This document shows positions 17,956-25,787 of a DNA stretch of 64,000 nt, piece by piece (within the stretch, counting starts at the first letter, position 1; each line of letters begins with the position of its first letter). Origin of the DNA: Maribacter huludaoensis (GTDB lineage Bacteria; Bacteroidota; Bacteroidia; Flavobacteriales; Flavobacteriaceae); the NCBI RefSeq assembly GCF_029350945.1, contig NZ_JARKMS010000005.1, positions 1 to 64,000 of the forward strand, given 5' to 3'. A program made the translations under genes and the position numbers. Below the pieces are notes generated by a model. It was not told the DNA's origin. It ran no database searches and saw nothing but the letters and a program-made list of their open reading frames with translations.

Positions 17956-19215
17956 ATGAACATACTTTTAAAATCAGTTACGATAGTAAATGGGAGCACC
18001 AAGAATCTTCATCTAAAAAAGAGGGATATTCTCATCAAAAACGGCAACATAGATGCTATAGAGACCAATATAGAGCCTAACGGTAAAACCAAGGTCATAG
18101 ATATTAAGGATCTACATGTATCCTTAGGTTGGTTTGATAGCGGGATAAGTTTTGGAGAACCTGGTTATGAAGAGAGGGAAACCATAGAAAATGGGTTACT
18201 TACCGCTGCCAAAAGTGGATTTACAGATGTTATCTTAAACACTAGTAGTCACCCAACGCCAGATTCGGCATCTGATATAGTATATTTAAAAAATGCCGCA
18301 AAAAATCAATTGACCAAAATACATCCTTTAGGAAATTTGACCGTAAAAGGTGAAGGCGAGGTTTTGGCTGAACTTTATGATATGCAAAGTGCCGGCGCCC
18401 TGGGATTTTACGACTATAAACACCCAATGGCAAATGCCAACTTATTAAAAATTGCCTTACAATACGCTCAAAATTTTGACGGAATGGTATTTTCCTTTCC
18501 GTTGGATAAAAGTATTTCTGGAAAAGGTATTGTCAATGAAGGAATTACCAGTACTAAATTAGGTTTAAAAGGCATACCGGCTCTGGCAGAAGAATTGCAG
18601 ATAGCACGGGATTTATTTGTATTGGAATATACAGGTGGCAAGTTATTTATACCTACCATTTCTACGGCAAATTCCGTAAAACTAATAGCGGACGCCAAGA
18701 AAAAAGGATTACAGGTATTCTGTAGTGTTGCCGCCCACAACCTTAGTATTACGGATACGGCATTAGAAGATTTTGACACCCAATATAAAGTTATGCCACC
18801 ATTACGTACAGCAACAGATACAAGAGCTTTACAAAAAGGAGTAAAAAACGGAACTATAGATTTTGTAACATCCGATCACACTCCGCTCAATGTAGAATTA
18901 AAACATGTGGAGTTTGATAATGCAGATTTTGGAACTATAGGACTGGAAAGCATATTTGGTATGTTAAATGAACTTTTTGATGTAGAAGAGACCGTTGCCC
19001 TACTGACCAAGGGGCGCTCTGTTTTTGGAATAGAAGATCCAAAGCTAGAAGTAGGCAAAGAAGCGAACCTTTCGCTTTTTACTATAAATGACACTTATGA
19101 ATTTTCACAAGATCAGATCTTTAGCTCAAGTAAAAACGCTATTGCAATTGGCAAAAAGATGAAAGGAAAAGTAATTGGCACCATTGCAAACAACCAATTA
19201 GTTTTAAATAATTAA
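17956..19215 (+). CDS. dihydroorotase-like protein lacking zinc ligands (PyrC-prime type)
   Basis: The 419-residue protein has the cyclic amidohydrolase layout of dihydroorotase, the third step of pyrimidine synthesis. In the signature DxHxHxREPG it reads FDSGISFGEPG, so both zinc His and the substrate Arg are gone. The later HVST motif reads PTIST, and DHAPH reads DHTPL. This is the pattern of the non-catalytic PyrC-prime subunits that support aspartate transcarbamoylase in some bacteria. The ATG at 17956 was chosen over an upstream start inside batA. I expect a structural rather than enzymatic role, with an active PyrC elsewhere. Confidence 0.82.
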   Translation: MNILLKSVTIVNGSTKNLHLKKRDILIKNGNIDAIETNIEPNGKTKVIDIKDLHVSLGWFDSGISFGEPGYEERETIENGLLTAAKSGFTDVILNTSSHPTPDSASDIVYLKNAAKNQLTKIHPLGNLTVKGEGEVLAELYDMQSAGALGFYDYKHPMANANLLKIALQYAQNFDGMVFSFPLDKSISGKGIVNEGITSTKLGLKGIPALAEELQIARDLFVLEYTGGKLFIPTISTANSVKLIADAKKKGLQVFCSVAAHNLSITDTALEDFDTQYKVMPPLRTATDTRALQKGVKNGTIDFVTSDHTPLNVELKHVEFDNADFGTIGLESIFGMLNELFDVEETVALLTKGRSVFGIEDPKLEVGKEANLSLFTINDTYEFSQDQIFSSSKNAIAIGKKMKGKVIGTIANNQLVLNN

Positions 19216-19216
19216 C

Positions 19217-19546
19217 ATGGAGAAATCTACTGAAGTACAAGGTAAAACTACAGCGATAGTTGCCTATTTAACCATTGTTGGGGCAATTATTGCCTTGTCA
19301 ATGAACAATGAGCCACAATACCGTTTTGCAAGAATTCATACCAGACAAGCTTTTGGTTTGCACTTAATGTTTCATGGTTTTGCCATATTCTCCAGTGTGT
19401 GGTATAATCAATACGCCCTTTATGGGCTATATCTTTGCTATATTGTACTTTGGGTATATGGTTTTATTGGCGCTTTAAGTAACAAAGAACAGATTGTACC
19501 TATCGTAGGTCCGTATTTTCAAAAATGGTTCACCTTTATTAAATAA
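19217..19546 (+). CDS. small membrane protein (DUF4870-like)
   Basis: The 109-residue protein has hydrophobic segments at about 13-27, 47-62 and 65-86, separated by RFARIHTRQAFGLHL, the kind of loop seen in DUF4870 and Tic20-like small membrane proteins. It starts 1 base after the dihydroorotase-like stop and ends 4 bases before the esterase gene, so it is inside an operon. Function is unknown. Confidence 0.7.
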   Translation: MEKSTEVQGKTTAIVAYLTIVGAIIALSMNNEPQYRFARIHTRQAFGLHLMFHGFAIFSSVWYNQYALYGLYLCYIVLWVYGFIGALSNKEQIVPIVGPYFQKWFTFIK

Positions 19547-19550
19547 TATA

Positions 19551-20210
19551 ATGACAACAGCTCCCCTATCTCTTCAACATATTATTAAACCCTCTAGCCT
19601 AACAGATAAAAAACCACCGGTTCTTTTTATGTTACATGGTTATGGTAGTAATGAGGAAGATTTGTTCTCCTTTGCTCCAGAATTACCTGAAGAACTTTGT
19701 ATTATAGCTGTTAGGGCTCCATACATTTTACAACCTTATGGTTATGCTTGGTACGCCATTAATTTTGATGATGAAAAAGGAAAATGGAGCGATGATGATC
19801 AAGCTATAGAATCGCGTGATAAAATCAAGAACTTTATTGACGAAGCTTGTTCAACATATGGTTTGGATCAAGACAATGTAAATCTTTTAGGCTTTAGCCA
19901 GGGAACTATCTTAAGCTATGCCGTAGCATTATCTTATCCAAAAAAAGTAAAAAACATTATAGCCTTAAGCGGATATATCAATGAATCTATTTTAACCGAC
20001 AATTATAGGAACAATAATTTTGACGGTTTGAACTTCTATAGTTCTCATGGAGACATGGACCAGGTAATACCGGTAGACTGGGCTAGAAAAGCACCAGAAC
20101 TATTACAAAGCTTAGGTATTGAACATGTATATGAAGAATTTCCTGCAGGGCACGGTGTTGCACCACAGAATTTCTACTCCCTTAAAAAATGGATTTCAGA
20201 TAAAATTTAA
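19551..20210 (+). CDS. alpha/beta hydrolase, phospholipase/carboxylesterase type
   Basis: The 219-residue protein belongs to the small carboxylesterase group related to YpfH and acyl-protein thioesterases. It has an oxyanion region LHGYGSNEEDLFSFA, the Ser elbow LLGFSQGTIL, an acid in SHGDMDQVIPVDWA, and His in AGHGVAPQN. It probably hydrolyses short esters or thioesters in the cytoplasm. It closes the batA operon and its stop overlaps the 3-prime end of the convergent gene by 4 bases. Confidence 0.87.
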   Translation: MTTAPLSLQHIIKPSSLTDKKPPVLFMLHGYGSNEEDLFSFAPELPEELCIIAVRAPYILQPYGYAWYAINFDDEKGKWSDDDQAIESRDKIKNFIDEACSTYGLDQDNVNLLGFSQGTILSYAVALSYPKKVKNIIALSGYINESILTDNYRNNNFDGLNFYSSHGDMDQVIPVDWARKAPELLQSLGIEHVYEEFPAGHGVAPQNFYSLKKWISDKI

Positions 20211-20701
20211 TTACTACGCGTATATAATAAATGATCTACCAAGGTAAAGTCTACCCCAAGGTCATCTTTTAACTCGTATTTTATTAATAGCTCTCCCCAA
20301 TATTTTCCATCCGAGAAATCGGTTAGAATCCATTTATGGTTAAGCACTTTAATTTTATTGATTTTAAAATCACTTTGCATTCCCTCGTAAGGGACTAGCG
20401 GATTGTCTCCTTTTTGAGCATTGGTTTCCAACAATTTATCTGCAACATAACCAGCAGGATCTTTCAAATCTAAATGTTCAAAATACGCCAAAGCATCATC
20501 ATTGTTCTCCAATGAAAAATACTGCATATCAAGCACCTTTAAAGATGATTTTTGAACAGAGTCCTTTAATTCTTCGGTTTGTTTTTCTAACCTAGTAATT
20601 GTCTTGGCATTCGCTTCTGCCATATTACCGCTACTAACCACTAGATAAAGACAAATTAGTGATACAAATAGAAATAAATAAAGAAATATTTTACCCTTCA
20701 T
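20207..20701 (-). CDS. membrane-anchored hypothetical protein
   Basis: The 164-residue product has one N-terminal membrane helix (about residues 5-23), a short coiled-coil-like stretch rich in Glu and Lys (about 33-55), and a compact C-terminal domain with WILTDFSDGKYWGELLIKYEL. It probably faces the periplasm. It begins 2 bases after the stop of the MBL hydrolase on the same strand, so the two share a transcript. I do not recognise the family. Confidence 0.7.
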   Translation of the reverse strand: MKGKIFLYLFLFVSLICLYLVVSSGNMAEANAKTITRLEKQTEELKDSVQKSSLKVLDMQYFSLENNDDALAYFEHLDLKDPAGYVADKLLETNAQKGDNPLVPYEGMQSDFKINKIKVLNHKWILTDFSDGKYWGELLIKYELKDDLGVDFTLVDHLLYTRSN

Positions 20702-20703
20702 AG

Positions 20704-21480
20704 TTAAATAGTGATTGTTAAATTATCGTAGGCCAAATGTACATTATTCGGCAACATTTTTTCTACTTCGTCATGAAAACCAAGTAGGTGACTAATATGT
20801 GTTAAGTATGCTTTTTCAGGATTCACTTCTTTTATAAAATGTAGTGCTTCTTCCAAATTAAAATGAGAAATATGGGGTTCTATTCGCAATGCACTGACTA
20901 CAATAACCTTAGAACCTTTAATTTTTTCTATTTCTTCGGGCATTACAGTTTTTACATCCGTTATGTATGTAAAATCTCCTATTCTATAACCAAATACCTG
21001 CAGTTTATTATGCAATACGTTTATAGGGGTTACTTTTCTATCTCCTATTAAAAATGGCTCATTATTTTTGACCAAATTAATGTCTACTGTAGGTGCCCCT
21101 GGATATTTGTTCTCTTCCTGAAAAATATAATCGAATCTTTTTTTCAAGGATTGTACTACCCTATTATGTGCAAATACAGGAATATTACCTTGTCTAAAAA
21201 AGAACGGACGTATATCGTCTAACCCTGCAGTATGATCAGAGTGCTCATGGGTATATAGTATACCATCTAAATGGTCAACATTAGACCTGAGCATTTGCTG
21301 ACGAAAATCTGGACCACAATCAATAACATAATTGTACTTGCCCCAAGAAAGCAAAACGGAGACCCGTAGCCTTTTATCTTTTGGATTATCACTTAAACAA
21401 ACCGGATGCGTACTGCCAATAATGGGAATACCCTGAGAAGTTCCCGTACCTAAAAAAGTAATACGTAAATTGTTAATCAT
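20704..21480 (-). CDS. MBL-fold metallohydrolase, PhnP-like
   Basis: The 258-residue protein is a metallo-beta-lactamase-fold phosphodiesterase. It has FLGTGTSQG at the N-terminus, the metal motif THEHSDHTAGLDD with His 78, His 80, Asp 82 and His 83, then ITDVKT, and the late His of LTHISHLLG. The opening and the STHPVCLSDNPKDKRLR insertion resemble PhnP and related cyclic phosphodiesterases. It is likely cytoplasmic. It is cotranscribed with the membrane-anchored protein gene downstream. Its exact substrate is not evident, and no phn genes are nearby. Confidence 0.85.
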   Translation of the reverse strand: MINNLRITFLGTGTSQGIPIIGSTHPVCLSDNPKDKRLRVSVLLSWGKYNYVIDCGPDFRQQMLRSNVDHLDGILYTHEHSDHTAGLDDIRPFFFRQGNIPVFAHNRVVQSLKKRFDYIFQEENKYPGAPTVDINLVKNNEPFLIGDRKVTPINVLHNKLQVFGYRIGDFTYITDVKTVMPEEIEKIKGSKVIVVSALRIEPHISHFNLEEALHFIKEVNPEKAYLTHISHLLGFHDEVEKMLPNNVHLAYDNLTITI

Positions 21481-21620
21481 GTATTACAAATTTAATCCCT
21501 TTTTAATAAAATTGGTTATTGAAAATTAGAAGATCATCGTATTTAATAGAGAATAAAAACAATAACCGAAAGTTCGTCCATTTTTTTACTCCTATTGCCC
21601 AATGTAACAACCATTCTTTA

Positions 21621-21628
21621 TAACTTTG
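21621..21628 (+). promoter_or_regulatory. -7 promoter box
   Basis: TAACTTTG matches TAnnTTTG, 22 bases before the ATG at 21651, with a TTG about 23 bases upstream as a possible -33 element. Confidence 0.6.
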
Positions 21629-21650
21629 TTAAAAGTTAAACAGGTAAGAA

Positions 21651-23105
21651 ATGGCATCGGTATTAAAAAAAGATAGTGTTTTTGAGAATATTCCTTCTAT
21701 TAAAGCAAAAACCCTACGTATAAATCTAAATCCGGATATATACGGAACTTTCGCCGAAATTGGCGCCGGTCAAGAAACCGCACGTCACTTCTTTAGATCG
21801 GGTGGCGCCTCTGGTACCATTGCAAAAGCAATGAGTGCCTATGATAAAGATTTTAGTGATGCCATTTATGGCGTAGAATCTGACGGCCGCTATGTAACCC
21901 AAGCGAGATTGAAGACTATGTTGCATTATGAAATGCAACTGATGGAAGAGCGTATTAGTCGTGAAAACCATCCGGAAAGATTGTTCTTTTCATATGCCAA
22001 CACAGTGGCTACCATTGATTTCTCTAAAAGATATAAAGGTCACGGTTGGATAGGTATTCGCTACCAACTAGACCCTAATCAAAAAGAATATGATGAAATT
22101 ATTCTTCATATTCGTTTTAAGCAGAACGAAGCAAGATTACAACAAGAAACTTTAGGTATACTTGGGGTAAACTTAATATATGGCGCTTTCTATAAGTATC
22201 ATAAGCCAAAGAAAATGTTGAAATATCTATATGATCATATAGATAAGGATACACTAGAGATTGACATGATCAACTTCTCCGGACCAAATTTTAAGGAAGT
22301 TGACAACCGCTTAATGAGTTTACAGCTCATTAAGAATGATATGACAGATGCCGTAATGTTCGGTCCTGACGGCAACAACCTTTTACCCGCTGCCGTACTT
22401 TACAAAAAGAACATACTTGCCTTACGTGGTAGTTTTAGACCTGTTACCAAGGTTAATTTAGATATGTTCGAGAAGTCTTATGACATTTTCATTCGTGACA
22501 AAGGGGTTGACCAGAACAATACCATCGTTATTTTTGAAATTACACTTTCCAATCTAAAGGCATCTGGTGAAATTGATGAGCAAGATTTTATGGACAGGGC
22601 AGAATTACTTTGTTCCTTGGGTCATTCTGTAATGATTTCTAAATTTCAAGAGTATTATAAATTGGTAGAGTACTTTAATAATTATACCAAAAATAGAATT
22701 GGTTTAACCATGGGTGTAAACAACTTGGTAGACATATTCGACGAAAAATACTACCGCCATTTAAGTGGTGGCATACTAGAGGCATTCGGCAAATTATTCT
22801 TTAAAGATTTACAGGTATATCTATACCCAATGAAAAACCCAGATACCGGGCAGATCATGACAAGTAACAATGTTAAGGTTCACCCACGTATGAAAGAATT
22901 ATATAAATTCTTTAAATATAACGGTAAGGTAATGGACATCATTGATTATGAACCAGAAGTAATGCATATTTTCTCTAGAGATGTACTTAAAAAATTAATG
23001 AACAATGATGAGGGCTGGGAACAAATGTTACCGGAAGGAATTGCGGAAATCATAAAGCAAAAGCAATTATTTACTAGAAAAACGGAAGATCAAGAAACGG
23101 AGTAA
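21651..23105 (+). CDS. conserved cytoplasmic protein of unknown function
   Basis: The 484-residue protein has no signal peptide or membrane helix. Recognisable stretches are AEIGAGQETARHFFRSGGASGTIAKAMSAYD near the N-terminus, GVNLIYGAFY in the middle, and TMGVNNLVDIFDEKYY followed by GGILEAFGKLF. I recall it as widespread in Bacteroidota under inconsistent automatic names such as nicotinate-nucleotide adenylyltransferase or TonB receptor. No HxGH nucleotidyltransferase motif and no beta-barrel features support those names. The strong promoter and terminator suggest steady expression as a single gene. It is a good target for functional work. Confidence 0.75.
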   Translation: MASVLKKDSVFENIPSIKAKTLRINLNPDIYGTFAEIGAGQETARHFFRSGGASGTIAKAMSAYDKDFSDAIYGVESDGRYVTQARLKTMLHYEMQLMEERISRENHPERLFFSYANTVATIDFSKRYKGHGWIGIRYQLDPNQKEYDEIILHIRFKQNEARLQQETLGILGVNLIYGAFYKYHKPKKMLKYLYDHIDKDTLEIDMINFSGPNFKEVDNRLMSLQLIKNDMTDAVMFGPDGNNLLPAAVLYKKNILALRGSFRPVTKVNLDMFEKSYDIFIRDKGVDQNNTIVIFEITLSNLKASGEIDEQDFMDRAELLCSLGHSVMISKFQEYYKLVEYFNNYTKNRIGLTMGVNNLVDIFDEKYYRHLSGGILEAFGKLFFKDLQVYLYPMKNPDTGQIMTSNNVKVHPRMKELYKFFKYNGKVMDIIDYEPEVMHIFSRDVLKKLMNNDEGWEQMLPEGIAEIIKQKQLFTRKTEDQETE

Positions 23106-23132
23106 GTAGTTGATATCTAACATTTTGAAGAG

Positions 23133-23161
23133 AAAACGCCCATACAAAATGGGCGTTTTTT
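23133..23161 (+). terminator. rho-independent terminator
   Basis: AAAACGCCCAT and ATGGGCGTTTT pair perfectly around a 5-base loop and end in a T run, closing the gene at 21651. Confidence 0.9.
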
Positions 23162-23185
23162 CATTACAATATCAAGAACTTACCA

Positions 23186-23638
23186 TTAATCTAGTAGCTG
23201 CGCTGCGTGATCCTTGGTTTTTACCTTATCTATAACTTTAGTCACAATACCTTCACCATCTACCACAAAGGTTTTTCTATGGATGCCATCATACTCACGA
23301 CCCATAAATTTTTTTAATCCCCAAACACCGAATGCATTGATAACGGTATGGTCTTCATCTGCCAATAACGGAAAAGGAAACTCATATTTGTTTCTAAAAT
23401 TCGCTTGCCTTTTTTCTGAATCTGCACTTACCCCTAAAAGTTCGTAGCCCTGTGATTGTAATTCTGCATAATTATCCCTTAAATTGCAAGCTTCTGCGGT
23501 GCAACCTGGTGTGCTAGCTTTTGGATAGAAAAATACAATTAGCTTTTTTCCTTTATAATCCGATAAACTCACAGTATTGCCATCTTGATCCTTTGCAGAA
23601 AATGATGGTACTTTATCACCCACTTTTAATGTATTCAT
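23186..23638 (-). CDS. bcp: thioredoxin-dependent thiol peroxidase (Bcp/PrxQ)
   Basis: The 150-residue peroxiredoxin carries the PrxQ signature STPGCTAEACNLRD with peroxidatic Cys 46 and resolving Cys 51 five residues later. The VFFYPK strand precedes it and an SADSEKRQANF helix follows. It reduces hydrogen peroxide and organic peroxides with electrons from thioredoxin in the cytoplasm. It is divergent from nth, with 54 bases between them, so the two genes share a control region. Confidence 0.95.
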   Translation of the reverse strand: MNTLKVGDKVPSFSAKDQDGNTVSLSDYKGKKLIVFFYPKASTPGCTAEACNLRDNYAELQSQGYELLGVSADSEKRQANFRNKYEFPFPLLADEDHTVINAFGVWGLKKFMGREYDGIHRKTFVVDGEGIVTKVIDKVKTKDHAAQLLD

Positions 23639-23650
23639 CTATGATATTTT

Positions 23651-23658
23651 TAAATTTG
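23651..23658 (+). promoter_or_regulatory. -7 promoter box of nth
   Basis: TAAATTTG matches TAnnTTTG and lies 34 bases before the nth ATG, inside the bcp-nth divergent region. Confidence 0.5.
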
Positions 23659-23692
23659 TGTTTAAATATTTTCATTCAAAATTAAACAATTA

Positions 23693-24355
23693 ATGACGAA
23701 AGCAGAAAAAATAGCTTTTACAATTAAAACATTACAAGAGTTATATCCAGAAATTCCTGTTCCATTAGACCACAAAGACCCTTATACCCTTTTAATTGCG
23801 GTGTTAATGTCTGCGCAAAGTACAGATGTTAGGGTAAACAAAATTACTCCTCTCCTATTTGCCAAAGCGGACAACCCCTATGATATGGTCAAATTAAGTG
23901 TTGATGAAATTAGGGAAATTATAAAGCCCGTAGGCCTATCGCCCATGAAGGCAAAAGGAATTCATGGTTTATCCCAAATTTTAATTGATAGACATGACGG
24001 TGAAGTACCACAAGAGTTGGAGCATTTGGAAGAATTACCAGCTGTTGGGCACAAAACGGCAAGTGTGGTGATTTCCCAAGCTTTTGGCATTCCCGCTTTT
24101 CCTGTAGACACCCATATTCATAGGTTATTATATAGATGGGGTTTTACCAACGGAAAAAATGTAGTACAGACCGAAAAAGATGCCAAACGTTTATTTCCTA
24201 AAGAAATTTGGAACGATCTTCATTTGCAAATTATATGGTATGGTAGAGAATACTCACCGGCAAGAGGTTGGGACTTGGAAAAAGATATAATTACGAAGAC
24301 TATTGGTAGAAAAACAGTACTTAACGACTACTATAAAAAGAAAAAAACCCGCTAA
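23693..24355 (+). CDS. nth: endonuclease III family DNA glycosylase without Fe-S cysteines
   Basis: The 220-residue protein has the helix-hairpin-helix LPAVGHKTASVV with catalytic Lys 121 and the general acid Asp 139 in VDTHIHRLL, so it should remove oxidised pyrimidines and cut the abasic site. The C-terminus, where E. coli Nth has four Cys holding a 4Fe-4S cluster, here reads IIWYGREYSPARGWDLEKD and contains no Cys. The protein therefore cannot carry that cluster. Length is otherwise normal. The stop codon lies inside the terminator hairpin. Confidence 0.9.
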   Translation: MTKAEKIAFTIKTLQELYPEIPVPLDHKDPYTLLIAVLMSAQSTDVRVNKITPLLFAKADNPYDMVKLSVDEIREIIKPVGLSPMKAKGIHGLSQILIDRHDGEVPQELEHLEELPAVGHKTASVVISQAFGIPAFPVDTHIHRLLYRWGFTNGKNVVQTEKDAKRLFPKEIWNDLHLQIIWYGREYSPARGWDLEKDIITKTIGRKTVLNDYYKKKKTR

Positions 24356-24366
24356 AAGCGGGTTTT
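24344..24366. terminator. bidirectional terminator between nth and the small sigma-linked gene
   Basis: AAAACCCGC and GCGGGTTTT pair perfectly around a 5-base loop with A and T runs on both sides, serving the convergent genes on both strands. Confidence 0.85.
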
Positions 24367-24371
24367 GTTTA

Positions 24372-24515
24372 TTAATTCAAAAAAGTTTCGAATTCTAAAT
24401 CTTCGTGTTCAAATTCATAAAGGGCTTGAGAATAGCTCAATAAGAAGTTGATTGTTTTCGGACAAACTTTGTTAAATCCGGTCTGTTCTTGATAATCTGA
24501 GTAAATTTTTTCCAT
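24372..24515 (-). CDS. 47-residue sigma-linked small protein, copy 1
   Basis: This small minus-strand gene encodes MEKIYSDYQEQTGFNKVCPK followed by a TINFLLSYSQAL helix and an acidic tail ending in LN. It lies 72 bases downstream of an ECF sigma gene. A second gene at 25570-25713, behind a paralogous sigma gene, encodes a protein of exactly the same length with 24 of 47 residues identical, including MEKIY and FLLSYS. Paired conservation after duplication shows both are real genes. There is no membrane helix, so it is not a classical membrane anti-sigma factor. The function is unknown. Confidence 0.8.
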   Translation of the reverse strand: MEKIYSDYQEQTGFNKVCPKTINFLLSYSQALYEFEHEDLEFETFLN

Positions 24516-24587
24516 ACTTCCTACGTTGTTACAATAAAATAACGCAGCAAATTTGGAAATATTGTTTATTCTATTTTCTACTCCAAA

Positions 24588-25169
24588 TTAATTCGTAAGA
24601 ACTATATTGTTTTTTTCAATGATTTTTCTAAGGTTGATTAAAGCATAACGCATTCTTCCTAAAGCAGTATTGATGCTAACTCCCGTATTTTCAGAGATTT
24701 CCTTGAAACTCATATCTTTGTAGATACGCATTAAAAGAACTTCTTTTTGATCGTCTGGTAATTCTTCAACCAATTGTCTTAAATCAGTATCAATTTGATT
24801 TTTTATTAATTGTTTTTCGGCATTTAACTTATCATCACCAATTACGGAGAAAATATTAAAGTCATCACTACCTTCAAACATTGGCATTCTTTTGTTTCTT
24901 CTAAAGTGATCGATGATTAAGTTATGAGAAATTCTCATTACCCATGGTAAAAATTTACCCTCTTCACTATACTTACCTCTTTTTAAGGTTTTGATCACCT
25001 TAATAAAAGTATCTTGAAATATGTCTTCTGTGATATCCCTATCTAAAACCTTAGAATAGATAAAACTAGTAATACGTTGATTGTGTCTGTTAATTAAAAC
25101 CTCAAGAGCACTTTCGTTACCGTTGATGTAATCTTTAACTAATTCTGAGTCTTCAATTTGTAGTTTCAT
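24588..25169 (-). CDS. ECF-type RNA polymerase sigma factor, copy 1
   Basis: The 193-residue protein has sigma region 2 (about residues 20-90, with DITEDIFQDTFIKV and FLPWVMRISHNLIIDHFR) and region 4 (about 125-185, with LPDDQKEVLLMRIYKDMSFKEISENTGVSINTALGRMRYAL as helix-turn-helix). It directs RNA polymerase to a dedicated promoter set. No anti-sigma gene of the FecR or zinc-finger type is adjacent; instead a 47-residue protein gene follows. It is about three quarters identical, without gaps, to the sigma gene at 25788. Ends such as NNIVLTN are the same in both. Confidence 0.93.
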   Translation of the reverse strand: MKLQIEDSELVKDYINGNESALEVLINRHNQRITSFIYSKVLDRDITEDIFQDTFIKVIKTLKRGKYSEEGKFLPWVMRISHNLIIDHFRRNKRMPMFEGSDDFNIFSVIGDDKLNAEKQLIKNQIDTDLRQLVEELPDDQKEVLLMRIYKDMSFKEISENTGVSINTALGRMRYALINLRKIIEKNNIVLTN

Positions 25170-25524
25170 ACGAGTTACTTTCTTTAATTGGTTAAGAATG
25201 GGAAATCTTTTAGTTAATTGGTTTATTTTTTATTTCTGATATAAAACTAGAGAAAAGGGGGGCTGTAGGAAAAAGTATGTTGTCAAACCGCGTTTTTTTG
25301 ATGTGAAACATCGAAAAAGTATATTTCTACACAATAAATAGATTTTCAGATAGTTCGGCCAGGAAATGTAGGAAAGAATAAAATAGCCAAAAAGCCCTTG
25401 ATTATTAGTACTACAATAGTATACCTATATATAAGGACCCCTTAAAAACCTTATTCTCCTACAATTAAAATAAGGCTTAAAAGAAGCAAATTACAGCACT
25501 AAACAAATTTTAAGCATAAAAAAA
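25170..25524. other. gene-free stretch between the two sigma units
   Basis: About 350 AT-rich bases that must contain the promoter of sigma copy 1. I see no exact TAnnTTTG box, no small gene and no repeat, so this sigma gene may use another promoter type, perhaps one read by an ECF sigma. Confidence 0.4.
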
Positions 25525-25545
25525 CCCTTAGGCAATGCCTAAGGG
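25525..25545 (-). terminator. terminator of sigma unit 2
   Basis: CCCTTAGGC and GCCTAAGGG pair perfectly around AAT. The minus strand continues into seven T residues just after the copy 2 small gene. Confidence 0.9.
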
Positions 25546-25569
25546 TCTATATATAAATGTAAGATTATT

Positions 25570-25713
25570 CTAGTTTAAGTTACTCTCAAACTGCAATCCA
25601 TCTACCTCTGTAATATTTAAAGACTTAGAATAAGAAAGTAAAAACTGAATTGTTTCTGGCTTTGCTTTTACTAATTTCGTCTTATTCTGGTCTTTTGTGT
25701 ATATTTTTTCCAT
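25570..25713 (-). CDS. 47-residue sigma-linked small protein, copy 2
   Basis: The product starts MEKIYTKDQNKTKLVKAKPE, then a TIQFLLSYSKSL helix and an acidic, Asn-rich tail ending in LN. It follows sigma copy 2 by 74 bases and is closed by a strong terminator, so it is the last gene of a two-gene unit. It aligns end to end with copy 1 at 24372. The shared core is the N-terminal MEKIY and the helix PxTIxFLLSYS. It is too short for an enzyme and probably acts by binding a protein, possibly its sigma factor or RNA polymerase; that is inference. Confidence 0.82.
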   Translation of the reverse strand: MEKIYTKDQNKTKLVKAKPETIQFLLSYSKSLNITEVDGLQFESNLN

Positions 25714-25787
25714 GCTACATGTTGTTTAGGTTCATCTAAAGAACGACACATGGATGAAGATAGTAGATCCTCTCGACCTAAGACCTA

